Origin: Parasedimentitalea huanghaiensis
Lineage (GTDB): Bacteria; Pseudomonadota; Alphaproteobacteria; Rhodobacterales; Rhodobacteraceae
NCBI RefSeq assembly: GCF_009753675.1
Contig: NZ_WQLV01000005.1
Coordinates: forward strand, 124,001-188,000
Reading direction: 5' to 3'
Length of the DNA: 64,000 bases
Positions 51,552 through 60,711 of this stretch are shown here, piece by piece. Positions within the stretch are counted from its first letter, which is position 1. Each line of letters starts with the position of its first letter. Position numbers and translations under genes: made by a program. The notes beneath the pieces were generated by a model. The model saw nothing but the letters and a program-made list of their open reading frames with translations. It made no database searches and had not been told where the DNA came from.

Positions 51552-52220
51552 CTAAATCAGTTCAGGTTCCGCCAAGCCATGCAGGGCAGCACGATCCAGG
51601 ATGACCACCCCTCCACGGCTGATTTCGATCACTCCGCCACGCTTCCAGGCGGCCAAGGTCTTAGAGACTGCCTCGCGGGTGGCGCCGATGAATTCTGCGA
51701 GTTCGGCTTGCGATAACGCCAGCCTGCCGCCCCGGGTTTCCGATGTCAGGTGCAGCAATTTACGAGCCAACCGAACTGGCATCGCCAGAAAAACTTGCTC
51801 GTTGTATTGATTACCCATCCAACGCATCCGCTGTCCAGCCAGTCGCAACAGGTCTCCTGCCAGTTCGGGGTAGCGCAAAATCTGCGAGAGCACGTCACGA
51901 TTTCGCAGGCGCAACACGCGGCTTGCTTCCATCGCGGTAGCGGTGGCGGTGCGCTCACCTGGATCAAACAGCGCGATTTCACCAAACACAGCGCCGGTTC
52001 GCATGATATCGAGGGACAGCTTGCGCCCTGCTGCGGAAAGAATGGAGAATTCCAACGCACCGCTGGTGATGGCAAACAGTGCATCGCCCGCATCGCCCTG
52101 CTCGAACAAGACCTCGCCGGGCGCCAGCTTGACCTCAGTAGCCTGACTTTCCAGCATTTGTTTTAGGCCTTCGGAAATCCCAGACAGGAAACCGGTTTGC
52201 GGCAGTTGGTCACGTGGCAT
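51552..52220 (-). CDS. Crp/Fnr-family transcriptional regulator
   Basis: A 222-residue regulator with a cyclic-nucleotide-binding-like domain (LAPGEVLFEQGDAGDALFAITSG, about 32-54; GEIALFDPGERTATATA) and a Crp-type helix-turn-helix (SQAELAEFIGATREAVSKTLAAWKR, about 169-193). The N terminus lacks the cysteine cluster of FNR, so it is not an oxygen-sensing FNR. Whether it binds cAMP is unclear. A Crp-type palindrome lies about 120 bp beyond its stop. It is preceded by a lipoprotein gene in the same direction (28-bp gap). Confidence 0.9.
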   Translation of the reverse strand: MPRDQLPQTGFLSGISEGLKQMLESQATEVKLAPGEVLFEQGDAGDALFAITSGALEFSILSAAGRKLSLDIMRTGAVFGEIALFDPGERTATATAMEASRVLRLRNRDVLSQILRYPELAGDLLRLAGQRMRWMGNQYNEQVFLAMPVRLARKLLHLTSETRGGRLALSQAELAEFIGATREAVSKTLAAWKRGGVIEISRGGVVILDRAALHGLAEPELI

Positions 52221-52248
52221 TCGTAAGTCTCCGTTTCGCGTCCTGTGG

Positions 52249-52764
52249 TTAGCTTTCTATAGCAACCAGACCCAGCTTGCGTGCCGCAGCTAGGGATAGC
52301 AGGCTGCTATCTAGCCCCTGGCTTTCCTGATAGCGACGTATTGCGGCACGGGTCATGCGATCCATGTCGCCGTTGATCGGGCCTCGGTAAAGGCCGCGCA
52401 CTGTTAGGGCTCGTTGAACCGAGGCGATGAATTCAGGTGTGAGATCCTCGGGGCAGGGGGATTCAAACCAGATCTCGCGGCGTGGGCGGACGATGTCCTG
52501 CCGGGTTTCGGTTTTGAACATAGCGGGTTGGATGACGGTGCCATCTGCAAGCACTTCGGCCGGTTGCAACATCACCTGATGAGTCACGGTTTCAATTATA
52601 GCAGGGGTGACGTGTTTGCCCCAACAACTACCTGGAGCAGCGCCCGGTGGTGCATTCTGTCCGGCGCGGGTGACCACGCCGTTGTCATCGCCAAGAGGCG
52701 TGCAAGCGCTGAGAAGACCTGACAGCAGAGCGGTCAGGAGAATGGGGCTGGTCGTCGACGTCAT
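52249..52764 (-). CDS. Peptidoglycan-binding lipoprotein
   Basis: A 171-residue lipoprotein with a signal sequence ending in LLSAC (lipidated Cys21). The C-terminal domain (about 108-167) carries a PG_binding_1 fold: FIASVQRALTVRGLYRGPINGDMDRM (in parts: VQRALTVRGLY, GPINGDMD) and TRAAIRRYQESQGL. It lies just upstream of the Crp/Fnr gene on the same strand. A cell-wall anchoring role is inferred from the domain. Confidence 0.85.
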   Translation of the reverse strand: MTSTTSPILLTALLSGLLSACTPLGDDNGVVTRAGQNAPPGAAPGSCWGKHVTPAIIETVTHQVMLQPAEVLADGTVIQPAMFKTETRQDIVRPRREIWFESPCPEDLTPEFIASVQRALTVRGLYRGPINGDMDRMTRAAIRRYQESQGLDSSLLSLAAARKLGLVAIES

Positions 52765-52951
52765 GCTCGTTGGCCTCTGGCGGCGGATATGCCGGGCGAT
52801 TTGGCGCAGACTAGCTTAGTTCTGGCGGCGGCGCAAAGGTGACCTGTTCTGGTGATTGCAGCAGATCCACTTGTGGGGGGGCTGGGTGGTGGCACCGGAT
52901 CATATGCGTCGCGAAAGATTGACCGGGACATAAGTGGAACACAGGCGATAA

Positions 52952-53373
<422 letters not shown>

Positions 53374-53374
<1 letters not shown>

Positions 53375-54171
53375 TGTTTTCCTCGGGTTCAATGGCGCGG
53401 CGTCTGATGTCCCGCCTTTGGCCCGGTTCCTGCCGCCGCGCGGCGCAGTTGTTGCGCTTGTGGCTAACCGGGATCTGCGTTGCCGGTGCGGCGCAGGCCA
53501 CGCCGCCGGACGTTATTGTCGATGCCTGGTTCAGTGAACCGACTACCCGGTATGATCACGCCATATTGGGTGATGATGTCGAGTGGGGTGCGTTGTCACT
53601 AGAAGTCGACGCCTGCTGGCAATGTGAAAGCAGCCAGACCTACAGGCTGATCATTCGCCTGCCAGAAACCCATGTGTTCGAAGATCTGGAACCGCGTATC
53701 ATCGCGGGCGATGATGGGCCGACGCTGGTGATGGTGGTGGAAAGCAGCCAGACCCAAGGCGCGCGGCTGGCGCTGTATGACGAGGCCGGATTGTATGCCG
53801 CGACACCATTCATTGGCCGCCCACATCGCTGGCTTGCACCGATCGGTTCGGCGGATCTGGATGGCGACGGCTGGCCCGAGGTAGCCTATATTGACCGCCC
53901 TCATCTGGCCAAGACATTGCGGATCTGGAGCTTGCGGGATGGTGAGCTGATCGAGGTGGCCAGTCAGGGTGGATTGACCAATCATCGGATTGGTGAGGAT
54001 TTTATTACCTCGGGTATTCGCGATTGTGGCGAAAGGCCTGAGGTGGTGACTGTGGATAGTGCTTGGTCGCGGATTGTGGCTGCGACACTGGAGGGTGGTG
54101 TGATCAGCAGCCGGGATGTCGGGGCGTTTGACGGGCGGGCGAGTATGGATCGGGTGTTGCAGTGCCAATAA
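53374..54171 (+). CDS. Secreted VCBS/FG-GAP-like protein
   Basis: A 265-residue exported protein. The N-terminal segment has Arg-rich residues then a hydrophobic stretch ending AAQA, a possible signal or anchor. The centre shows GSADLDGDGWPEVAYIDRPH (about 166-185), the Asp-rich calcium-binding-like loop (DLDGDG) of FG-GAP repeats. Function is unknown. It starts at the ferredoxin stop (TGATG), a surprising translational coupling between a redox protein and an exported beta-propeller-like protein. Confidence 0.72.
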
Positions 54172-54268
54172 GGGGGTAGCGGTAAGGAAGCGGGTTTTGT
54201 CTTTTCAATAGCCTACTGTGCTTTTGGGAGAGATGGCCCAACTATATTCAATTATTTTCTGGTGATGC

Positions 54269-54661
54269 ATGTTTTTGAGCATTCAAAAATTCTGGTATGG
54301 ACTTTGCGGCTGGACATGGAGCGAAACTCCCCTGCCTTCGGGGATAGTTGTGGGCTTGGTGGCAAACCGGAAATCAGAGCTGAAGGCCGTCTATTTACGG
54401 CAGGACACAGCGGTTTATCCGACTATCTCTTGGGCGGATGTAAGGCGGTCAATGTGGATTACGCTACCGCATGGAATATGGCCAATGATTTGCAAGTTTT
54501 ACCGTAGCGACAAACAATCGAAACTGGCGTATGATTTCTTTTATGACGCGGATTACAAAGCAATTTGTTATTCGTTAGACGGTGCAATTTTTTCTTTTCC
54601 TTTCAGAGATATTCCTGAAATCGATAGACTTATAACTGATTATCCAACGCCGGGAGTTTAA
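54269..54661 (+). CDS. Unrecognised 130-residue protein
   Basis: I do not recognise it. The residues FYDADYKAICYSLDGAIFSF and FPFRDIPEIDRLITDYPT in the C-terminal half look like genuine protein, while the N-terminal third (Trp-rich WYGLCGWTWSE) is odd. ATG at 54269 lacks a strong ribosome binding site. The gene lies alone in a stretch that looks accessory. A 69-bp structured repeat begins about 20 bp after the stop. Confidence 0.45.
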   Translation: MFLSIQKFWYGLCGWTWSETPLPSGIVVGLVANRKSELKAVYLRQDTAVYPTISWADVRRSMWITLPHGIWPMICKFYRSDKQSKLAYDFFYDADYKAICYSLDGAIFSFPFRDIPEIDRLITDYPTPGV

Positions 54662-54962
54662 GGGGGTAAGACCGAACCTCTGCGCCGCGTAGCGGCGCTG
54701 GGCCCAACGGGAGGCGGCATCGATAGATGCCAGCCGACGGGCGGGAGAGCTTGGCGGGTGGGGTAACCCATGGGTTACTTGGGTTCTGTATTCCTTGGAT
54801 CCATTCAAAAACCTCGTGTCTCTCAACTAAACACAGCAGGATTACCGGCGGGTAAGAAGAGCGTACGCTGTTAGGGGGTAGGCGCAACGTGTCGAGTCTG
54901 CCGACTTGCGTTGGGCTGGATTTCCTCACAGTGTTCACGCGTTGAACTTTGAAAGCCGTTTG
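54662..54962. other. Intergenic stretch holding the 69-bp repeat
   Basis: Apart from the repeat at 54681-54749 nothing is assigned. Short frames overlap the repeat and lack ribosome binding sites. Confidence 0.5.
54681..54749 (+). repeat. 69-bp structured repeat, copy 1
   Basis: Contains a hairpin GCGCCGC/GCGGCGC with a three-base loop and a second with GGCATC/GATGCC plus outer GGC/GCC and a four-base loop. Copy 2 at 57325-57393 differs at three bases only, all in loops. It lies downstream of the 130-residue gene. Confidence 0.88.
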
Positions 54963-55877
54963 ATGTTACGCAATTTCCTTTTGGCTCTTGTTTGGATCGC
55001 CGCTGTGCTGGTGGTTGTTGGCTTTCTGGGCTCATTGCACCGCGCTGCGGACAGTATAGCTATTGTTAGGCCCATGCTTGGGATCGTTTGCCTGTTGGGA
55101 GTCATCCTTGGCAGGGCGCTTTGGGACAGGGCAGTCTTTGCGGCAATCACGCTCTTAGCTGTGTCCACCACCGCTGTCTCGTTCCTGCCGCAGCCTGCGG
55201 GCGGAGATCTGCGGGTTTATTCCAAGAACCTTTGGTTTGCGAATGCAGAGGTCCAGACGGTGGCTGCCGATATTGAGGCCGCCGATGTGGATGTGGTTAT
55301 GCTGCAGGAAGTGTCGGACAAGAACAGGTCAATCCTAGGGCTGCTGGAGCCAAGCTTTCCTCATCAGCATCTGTGCAGGTTTTCGGGCTGGAGTGGCATA
55401 GCTTTGGCCTCACGGCATCCATTTGCCGGAGACCCGGAGTGTTCCAGTTGGCGGGCGGTATTGGCAGCACCGGTTGTCGTGGATGGTCAGCGTGTTTGGA
55501 CGGTGTCTGCACATGTTCCATGGCCTTGGCCGCATGACAGTGTTCAGAATGAACAGGCAGCCGAGGATGTCCTATCCAAACTGGAGGGGCCAATTGTCAT
55601 TGCAGGGGATTTCAATATCGTCCCGTGGTCAGGGCGGATTGAAAGAACAGCGGCTTTGACGGGAACTCAACTAGCAGGTCCTGCGCGCCCTACGTTGTAC
55701 CTGCGAAACATACCGCTGCCGATTGATCTGGTCTTGGCTCCGGGAGGAGGGGCTATGGAGGTGCGGCCCAATCTGGGGTCGGACCATGCAGGCGTCGTTG
55801 CGGATGTCGCGCTTTGGAACACAGTCGACCGTTGGCAAAGCCTTGCCGAATTGTTGCTGAGAGATTTTGGTAGCTAA
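54963..55877 (+). CDS. Endonuclease/exonuclease/phosphatase-fold protein with membrane head
   Basis: A 304-residue protein with three N-terminal hydrophobic segments (about 1-85), then an EEP-fold domain. It carries VDVVMLQEVSDKNR (about 117), VIAGDFNIVPWSG (about 214) and SDHAGVVADV near the end, where the catalytic Glu, Asp, Asn and His pairs of the family belong. Members include DNase I, sphingomyelinase and phosphoinositide phosphatases; substrate is unknown. ATG at 54963 starts right at the first hydrophobic segment. Confidence 0.87.
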   Translation: MLRNFLLALVWIAAVLVVVGFLGSLHRAADSIAIVRPMLGIVCLLGVILGRALWDRAVFAAITLLAVSTTAVSFLPQPAGGDLRVYSKNLWFANAEVQTVAADIEAADVDVVMLQEVSDKNRSILGLLEPSFPHQHLCRFSGWSGIALASRHPFAGDPECSSWRAVLAAPVVVDGQRVWTVSAHVPWPWPHDSVQNEQAAEDVLSKLEGPIVIAGDFNIVPWSGRIERTAALTGTQLAGPARPTLYLRNIPLPIDLVLAPGGGAMEVRPNLGSDHAGVVADVALWNTVDRWQSLAELLLRDFGS

Positions 55878-56024
55878 GGTAGAGCATGGCCGAGGTGGGG
55901 GCTGCCCGTGTGGAACATCGCACATCTTTGATTTGATAGGCCACGTATTTCCGATCCAGCCCCTCCAACTCGTCAGATCTTCTGAGCTATTGCACAAGTT
56001 GTCTGTGGGGGTGAAGGTGCAACC

Positions 56025-57314
56025 ATGGCTACCGAACTAGACTGCTCCACCGCTGCACTAACCGGACTGGCGAGACGGCATATCCGGGTGTTTCAGGTCC
56101 ACCAATTTCTCGATCGTTTTGCGATGGGTTTGACAGTTGCCGTTGTTGCTCTGGCCTTAACTGATCGAGGCATGGACCTCTTCCAGATTTCTCTGCTCTT
56201 TGGGGTCTATTCCCTTACGACCTTGGCGATGGAGCTCCCGTTTGGAGGATTGGCCGACAGTATCGGGCGCAAGCCGGTTTTTCTGGCTGCGGTCGTGGCC
56301 AGCATGGTCTCACTCGTACTCTTTCTCTCAACCAGCGATTTCTATGTCCTCGGGCTCTCATTTGCCTTTATCGGTTTTGGTCGGGCGCTGCGGTCGGGCA
56401 CGCTTGACGCCTGGTTTGTTGAAACCTTCAAGGCCGCTGCGCCAAATGTGGATATTCAGCCCGCTCTGGCAAAGGCGCAATGGGCCAATGCTATTGGGCT
56501 GGCGGTGGGGGCTGTGTTGGGTGGGCTTCTGCCCGATCTTTGTGGTTCGGTGGCTGAGAGTCTGGGGTTCAGTGTATATGATGTGTCTTATTTGGTCAGT
56601 TTGGCGGTGATGCTTGGGGTGTTCGTCTATACTCTGCTTGTCATTGAGGAAAAACCGCGCCCGCTGAACCCTCAAGCCCTGAAGCAGGGGTTTGCATCTG
56701 TGCCATTGGTGATCAAAGACGCCGGTCTTCTCGCGCTCAGACATCCGGCGTTGTCGATGCTGTTGGCAGCTTTGGCGTTTTTCCTGATGGCAACCAACCC
56801 GGTTGAGGTGATTTGGCCGACCCATGCCAAGCCGATGTTAGACCAAGCCTATGCAAACACGGTTATTGGGTTCCTGACCGCCTCGTATTTCTTCTCAATC
56901 GCGCTTGGCGCGTCGCTGTCCGCTCGCATCAGTCGGATGTTCAGGCGGCGGCATGCCGTGACCCTTGCGGCGGCGTTTGCCTGTTTGGCAGGGGCTCAGA
57001 TCGCACTGGCGCTACAAGGCAGCATCATTGGTTTTGTCGTGTTTTTCATCCTGTATTCGGTCGTGCTTGGAGTGTCCGAGACGCCAGCCAGCAGCATTCT
57101 GCATAGATGCGTTGAGGACCATCAGCGATCCACAATGCTGTCTTTAAGGTCGCTGATACAGCAGCTAGGAGCAGCTTTGGGCCTGATCTTGGCCGGTGCT
57201 CTTGCCGAGGTTTATTCGACACCCACGGCTTGGATGGCCTGCGCTGTGTTTCTTGTGGTCGCCGTGATCCTAGTCAGCATCCTGGTCAAACGGCTTGCCG
57301 CAGAGCCTGAATAG
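56025..57314 (+). CDS. MFS transporter
   Basis: A 429-residue major-facilitator protein with about twelve hydrophobic segments. The first intracellular loop motif is FGGLADSIGRKPVFL (about 70-84). Substrate is unknown. It lies alone; a copy of the 69-bp repeat begins 10 bp after its stop, and no regulator is adjacent. Confidence 0.88.
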   Translation: MATELDCSTAALTGLARRHIRVFQVHQFLDRFAMGLTVAVVALALTDRGMDLFQISLLFGVYSLTTLAMELPFGGLADSIGRKPVFLAAVVASMVSLVLFLSTSDFYVLGLSFAFIGFGRALRSGTLDAWFVETFKAAAPNVDIQPALAKAQWANAIGLAVGAVLGGLLPDLCGSVAESLGFSVYDVSYLVSLAVMLGVFVYTLLVIEEKPRPLNPQALKQGFASVPLVIKDAGLLALRHPALSMLLAALAFFLMATNPVEVIWPTHAKPMLDQAYANTVIGFLTASYFFSIALGASLSARISRMFRRRHAVTLAAAFACLAGAQIALALQGSIIGFVVFFILYSVVLGVSETPASSILHRCVEDHQRSTMLSLRSLIQQLGAALGLILAGALAEVYSTPTAWMACAVFLVVAVILVSILVKRLAAEPE

Positions 57315-57324
57315 AAGACAAACC

Positions 57325-57393
57325 TGCGCCGCGCAGCGGCGCTGGGCCCAACGGGAGGCGGCATCGCCAGATGCCAGCCGACGGGCGGGAGAG
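57325..57393 (+). repeat. 69-bp structured repeat, copy 2
   Basis: 66 of 69 bases match copy 1. All three changes are in loops and both stems are unbroken, so structure is conserved. It lies directly after the MFS gene and before a possible 97-residue gene. Confidence 0.88.
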
Positions 57394-57419
57394 ATTGGGG
57401 GGGGCGGAGAGTTGGAGCT

Positions 57420-57713
57420 TTGTCGCCAGAAATCCGGGAAGCCGTGCGGGAGCGATCCGATGCTTTGGCTCGCGGGGCATTTGCCCAAATCTATCAGCCC
57501 GAGTATGTGCTGCTTGGGTCACTTGACAGAGAAGTTGATTTTGCCATTCTCGGTGTTGTTGGCTCTCGCCAGGCCGCCTTTGTGTCCGCTTCTAAACACT
57601 TCTTCTGGATCGGTTGTGTGGCGGTAGCGCAGTTTTCCGTGACCCTCGGGGTTTTAACGTTAGAAGGTGTCGAGGCGGCAGTTAGCAGTGTTTCACTGTC
57701 AAAAGGCGATTAA
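57420..57713 (+). CDS. Unrecognised 97-residue protein (doubtful)
   Basis: A TTG start at 57420 gives a 97-residue protein with a hydrophobic segment (WIGCVAVAQFSVTLGVLTL) and a helical N-terminal part (REAVRERSDALARGAFAQIYQ). GGAG lies close upstream. It has no recognisable family, and the gene may be real or a remnant. Confidence 0.35.
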   Translation: MSPEIREAVRERSDALARGAFAQIYQPEYVLLGSLDREVDFAILGVVGSRQAAFVSASKHFFWIGCVAVAQFSVTLGVLTLEGVEAAVSSVSLSKGD

Positions 57714-57743
57714 TCAGATGCATATTCAAACAGCGATACTAAT

Positions 57744-58362
57744 GTGAGAACGGGGCTGCTTTTTTCTTTGTTCCTGAGTGTATCAGCGTCAGGAGTGCCT
57801 TCATTTGCCCAAGAGCTGTACGAGATCGTGCGGGATCATGAATTTCTTGACGTTCGGAAAGCTCTTGAACGGCAACAATGGTCCAGGCCCGATCTTTCAA
57901 AGGCCCTAGTTGCTGCTAGCAGGGCTTAATCGACCAGCCGCCGCGCGACTCTTGCTCGAAGCTGGGGCCGATCCAAATTTCAAAATCTTGGGAAGCAGTG
58001 TTATAGTGACTGCCGTGCGGGAGAATAGTGTCGCTACACTAGATTTGATCCTGAAAAACGGCGGCGACCCTAATCAACGGGTTTGCTTCGACTGGACGCC
58101 GCTACACCACGCGATCCTAGCAGATGGTGTTAGATTTCAATCTCTGGGAATTCTGCTTGAACACGGCGTTGAGATCGACGCGCGAACAAACTTGCAGGTG
58201 ACGCCCTTGCACAGGGCTGCCAAATTTTGTCTTGGGAGAGCCGTAGAAGCTCTTCTGAACGCTGGTGCGGACCCATCCCTCACCGAGAAGTATGGAAGAA
58301 CTGCCTATCAACGATCTGTTGCTGCGGATTGCCCAGGGATAGGAGGTTTATCACCACCCTGA
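57744..58362 (+). pseudogene. Frameshifted secreted ankyrin-repeat protein
   Basis: A GTG at 57744 starts a signal peptide (LLFSLFLSVSASGVPSFA) and a first repeat region, ending in a premature stop at 57929. The next frame, from about 57910, carries unmistakable ankyrin repeats (RLLLEAGADPNF, NGGDPNQRV then WTPLHHAIL, TPLHRAAKFCLGRAVEALLNAGADPS in parts). One extra T near 57928 (GGCTTAATC read as GGC-AATC) would join them as LVAASRANRPAAARLLLEAGADPN (in part). It is either decayed or carries a one-base sequencing error. Confidence 0.8.
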
Positions 58363-58711
58363 TTTCTTGCAAATGCGGGTTGCTACTATGCCGCTACCTG
58401 CTCAGATCCCTATTTATCTGTTATAATATTCCGTACTGTGGTTGGGTTTCATTTGCCGCCCAGTGCTATTTTTTGTTTCCGCGCGCGTTCCAATCTGCCG
58501 AGAACTGGCGAATGAACGTGCATTGAGATGCGAAGAACGGACATTCTAACTATTTGCAGCATTATGCACTCGGGCTCAGTCGGACACATGCATCGCCGCC
58601 GCACATGTCCGGTTTGTGACCGCTGGGTCAGTTGATGACGCAACAGCTAAAGTCACCTGATGTTCAGCTGCCCGGCCAAACGGCCGAGCTACCGGTGGTT
58701 CGATCAACCGG
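58363..58711. other. Gene-free stretch before purD's stop
   Basis: No gene is supported. Short inverted repeats around 58670-58710 (GGCCAAACGGCC; ACCGGT at both ends of a 22-bp block) lie just beyond the purD stop and may end that transcript. Confidence 0.5.
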
Positions 58712-59977
58712 TTACTTCAGCGCGCGCCAGCCGATGTCGCGGCGCATAAAGCCGCCGGGCCAGTCGATGGCGTCAGCAGCCGTATAGGCGCGGTCGCGGG
58801 CCTCTTGCAGGCTGTCACCACGGGCTGTGACGTTCAGAACCCGCCCACCAGTAGCCAGCACCTTGCCGTCTTGGGCCTTGGTGCCTGCGTGGAACACCAT
58901 GTTGTGGCCATCTTCGGTCAGGGCGTCGAGACCCTTGATCTCGGTGCCCTTTTCATAAGACCCCGGATAGCCCTTGGCGGCCATGACAACGGTGATGGCG
59001 TGATCATCCGCCCAGTTGACCTGCGCTCGATCCAAGCGGCCTTCGGCAGCGGCGTGCATCAGGTCCATCGCCTGTGCGCCAAGGCGCATCATCAGCACCT
59101 GGCATTCCGGGTCGCCAAAACGCACGTTGTATTCCACCAGACGCGGCTGACCGTCTTTGATCATCAGACCGGCGTAGAGAATGCCCTGATAGGGCGTTCC
59201 ACGTCGGGCCATTTCTTCCATGGTGGGCTTGATGATCTCTGCCATTGCCTTGGCCTCGATCTCTGCGCTCAGCACTGGGGCGGGCGAGTACGCGCCCATG
59301 CCGCCGGTGTTCAGCCCGGTGTCGCCTTCGCCAACGCGCTTGTGGTCCTGGGCCGATCCCATCGACAACACGTTGGTGCCATCAACCAGCACGAACAGCG
59401 AGGCTTCCTCGCCTTCCATGAACTCTTCGATCACCACCTCGGCGCCTGCGGATCCAAAGGCCCCGCCGAACATATCATCGATGGCCTCCAGCGCGGTGGC
59501 CTCGTCCATGGCCATGATCACGCCCTTGCCGGCGGCCAGACCGTCGGCCTTGACCACGATTGGCGCGCCTTGCTGGAGGATGTAGTCCTTGGCGGCCTCA
59601 GCATCCGTAAAGTGGCCGTACCCTGCGGTGGGTGCATCCACGGCGGCGCAGATTTCCTTGGTAAAGGCTTTTGACGCTTCCAGCTTGGCCGCGGCCTCGG
59701 ATGGGCCAAAGACCAGCAGGCCCGCATCGCGCAGGCGATCAGATACGCCAGCGGCCAGCGGGGCCTCGGGGCCGACGATGACAAAGTCGATGGCGTTTTC
59801 TTCGGCAAAGGTGACAACCGCGCCACCGTTGTTGATGTCCAGATCGGCGCAGGTGGCGATCTGCGCGATGCCCGCATTGCCGGGCGCAACGATCAGCTTG
59901 TCGCATTTGGGGTTCTGCATAACCGCCCAAGCCAGCGCATGTTCGCGCCCACCGCTGCCGAGGATAAGGATATTCAT
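58712..59977 (-). CDS. purD: Phosphoribosylamine-glycine ligase
   Basis: The second enzyme of purine synthesis (GAR synthetase). The 421-residue ATP-grasp protein starts MNILILGSGGREHALAWA and has ATP-grasp motifs such as VVKADGLAAGKGVIMA (about 141) and the LFVLVDGTNVL strand. The C-terminal domain ends in RDIGWRALK. ATG at 59977 is used; an in-frame TTG at 59989 is less likely. It is divergent from the frameshifted gene at 60052. Confidence 0.97.
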   Translation of the reverse strand: MNILILGSGGREHALAWAVMQNPKCDKLIVAPGNAGIAQIATCADLDINNGGAVVTFAEENAIDFVIVGPEAPLAAGVSDRLRDAGLLVFGPSEAAAKLEASKAFTKEICAAVDAPTAGYGHFTDAEAAKDYILQQGAPIVVKADGLAAGKGVIMAMDEATALEAIDDMFGGAFGSAGAEVVIEEFMEGEEASLFVLVDGTNVLSMGSAQDHKRVGEGDTGLNTGGMGAYSPAPVLSAEIEAKAMAEIIKPTMEEMARRGTPYQGILYAGLMIKDGQPRLVEYNVRFGDPECQVLMMRLGAQAMDLMHAAAEGRLDRAQVNWADDHAITVVMAAKGYPGSYEKGTEIKGLDALTEDGHNMVFHAGTKAQDGKVLATGGRVLNVTARGDSLQEARDRAYTAADAIDWPGGFMRRDIGWRALK

Positions 59978-60051
59978 CGTGCTCTCCAAATGCTAAGCTT
60001 TGCGCGCGGTCTAGAGGCTGACGGCGAAACAGGCAAGAGTGGCATTATTTT

Positions 60052-60617
60052 ATGGCGCATTTAAGCAAGCCCGAATTATGGGCGAAGATTGAGAGCTATG
60101 AGTTTTCTGATCTTCAAGATGGGACCAGTTTTGCTGATTATGTGGAAAGCAATATCAAGGCCAGCTCTGAGACGGTGGCGCTAGCCATTACCGAATATCG
60201 CCGGTTCATATATCTGTGCATGGTTGCGCCGGGAGAAGTAGTGCCGCCCAAAATGGTAGATGAGGTCTGGAATAGCCATTTAGCACTAACGCACGATTAC
60301 TCGGAGCAGTTTTGCCCAGACGTGTTGGGCTGCCGACTGGACCATGTTCCCACTAGCGATGGATTTCAAAAAAACAGGCGGTTATGCGAAGGCCCATAAG
60401 CTTTACTGGCGTGAATTCGGCAACACAGCGCCGGAACTGATTTGGCCCTTTAAGACTGCCGAACAAGCGCTTTAAGGTTTTGGGTTTGTTTGGGATAGCT
60501 GCATTTGCAGCCGTAGCATTGCAGACCGGGGAGATTGTATTTCTGTTTGGATCAGCCTTTCTCTTTTCGATGGCTTTTCCTGTGAAAGCGAGATCGTTAG
60601 GCCTTAACTGGGAGTGA
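60052..60617 (+). pseudogene. Frameshifted glycine-rich-domain-like membrane protein
   Basis: The N-terminal frame (60052-60399) encodes KMVDEVWNSHLALTHDYSEQFCPDVLG, recalling the 'VDEVWHxHLLxTxxY' signature of glycine-rich-domain-containing (GRDP-like) proteins. It ends in a stop after an A7 run (60368-60374). The next frame continues KTGGYAKAHKLYWREFGNT, PELIWPF, and a third frame from about 60452 gives a membrane end (LFGIAAFAAVALQTGEIVFLFG region) to a TGA at 60617. Removing one A and one T (in CCCTTTAAG) restores a single reading frame of about 187 residues. The gene is frameshifted twice, or the sequence has homopolymer errors. Confidence 0.75.
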
Positions 60618-60711
60618 GGTGAGCTTTCCGGGATTGGCCTTGGCAATCGCTGCAACTATGGTGGCCCGACAAATAGAACCAACCTAACCAACCGAGCCGA
60701 GAACCAGCCCC

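Noticed and set aside
58805-59674. Plus-strand open frame (289 codons) opposite purD
   Set aside because: Antisense shadow of purD with His/Gly-rich composition and no family signal.
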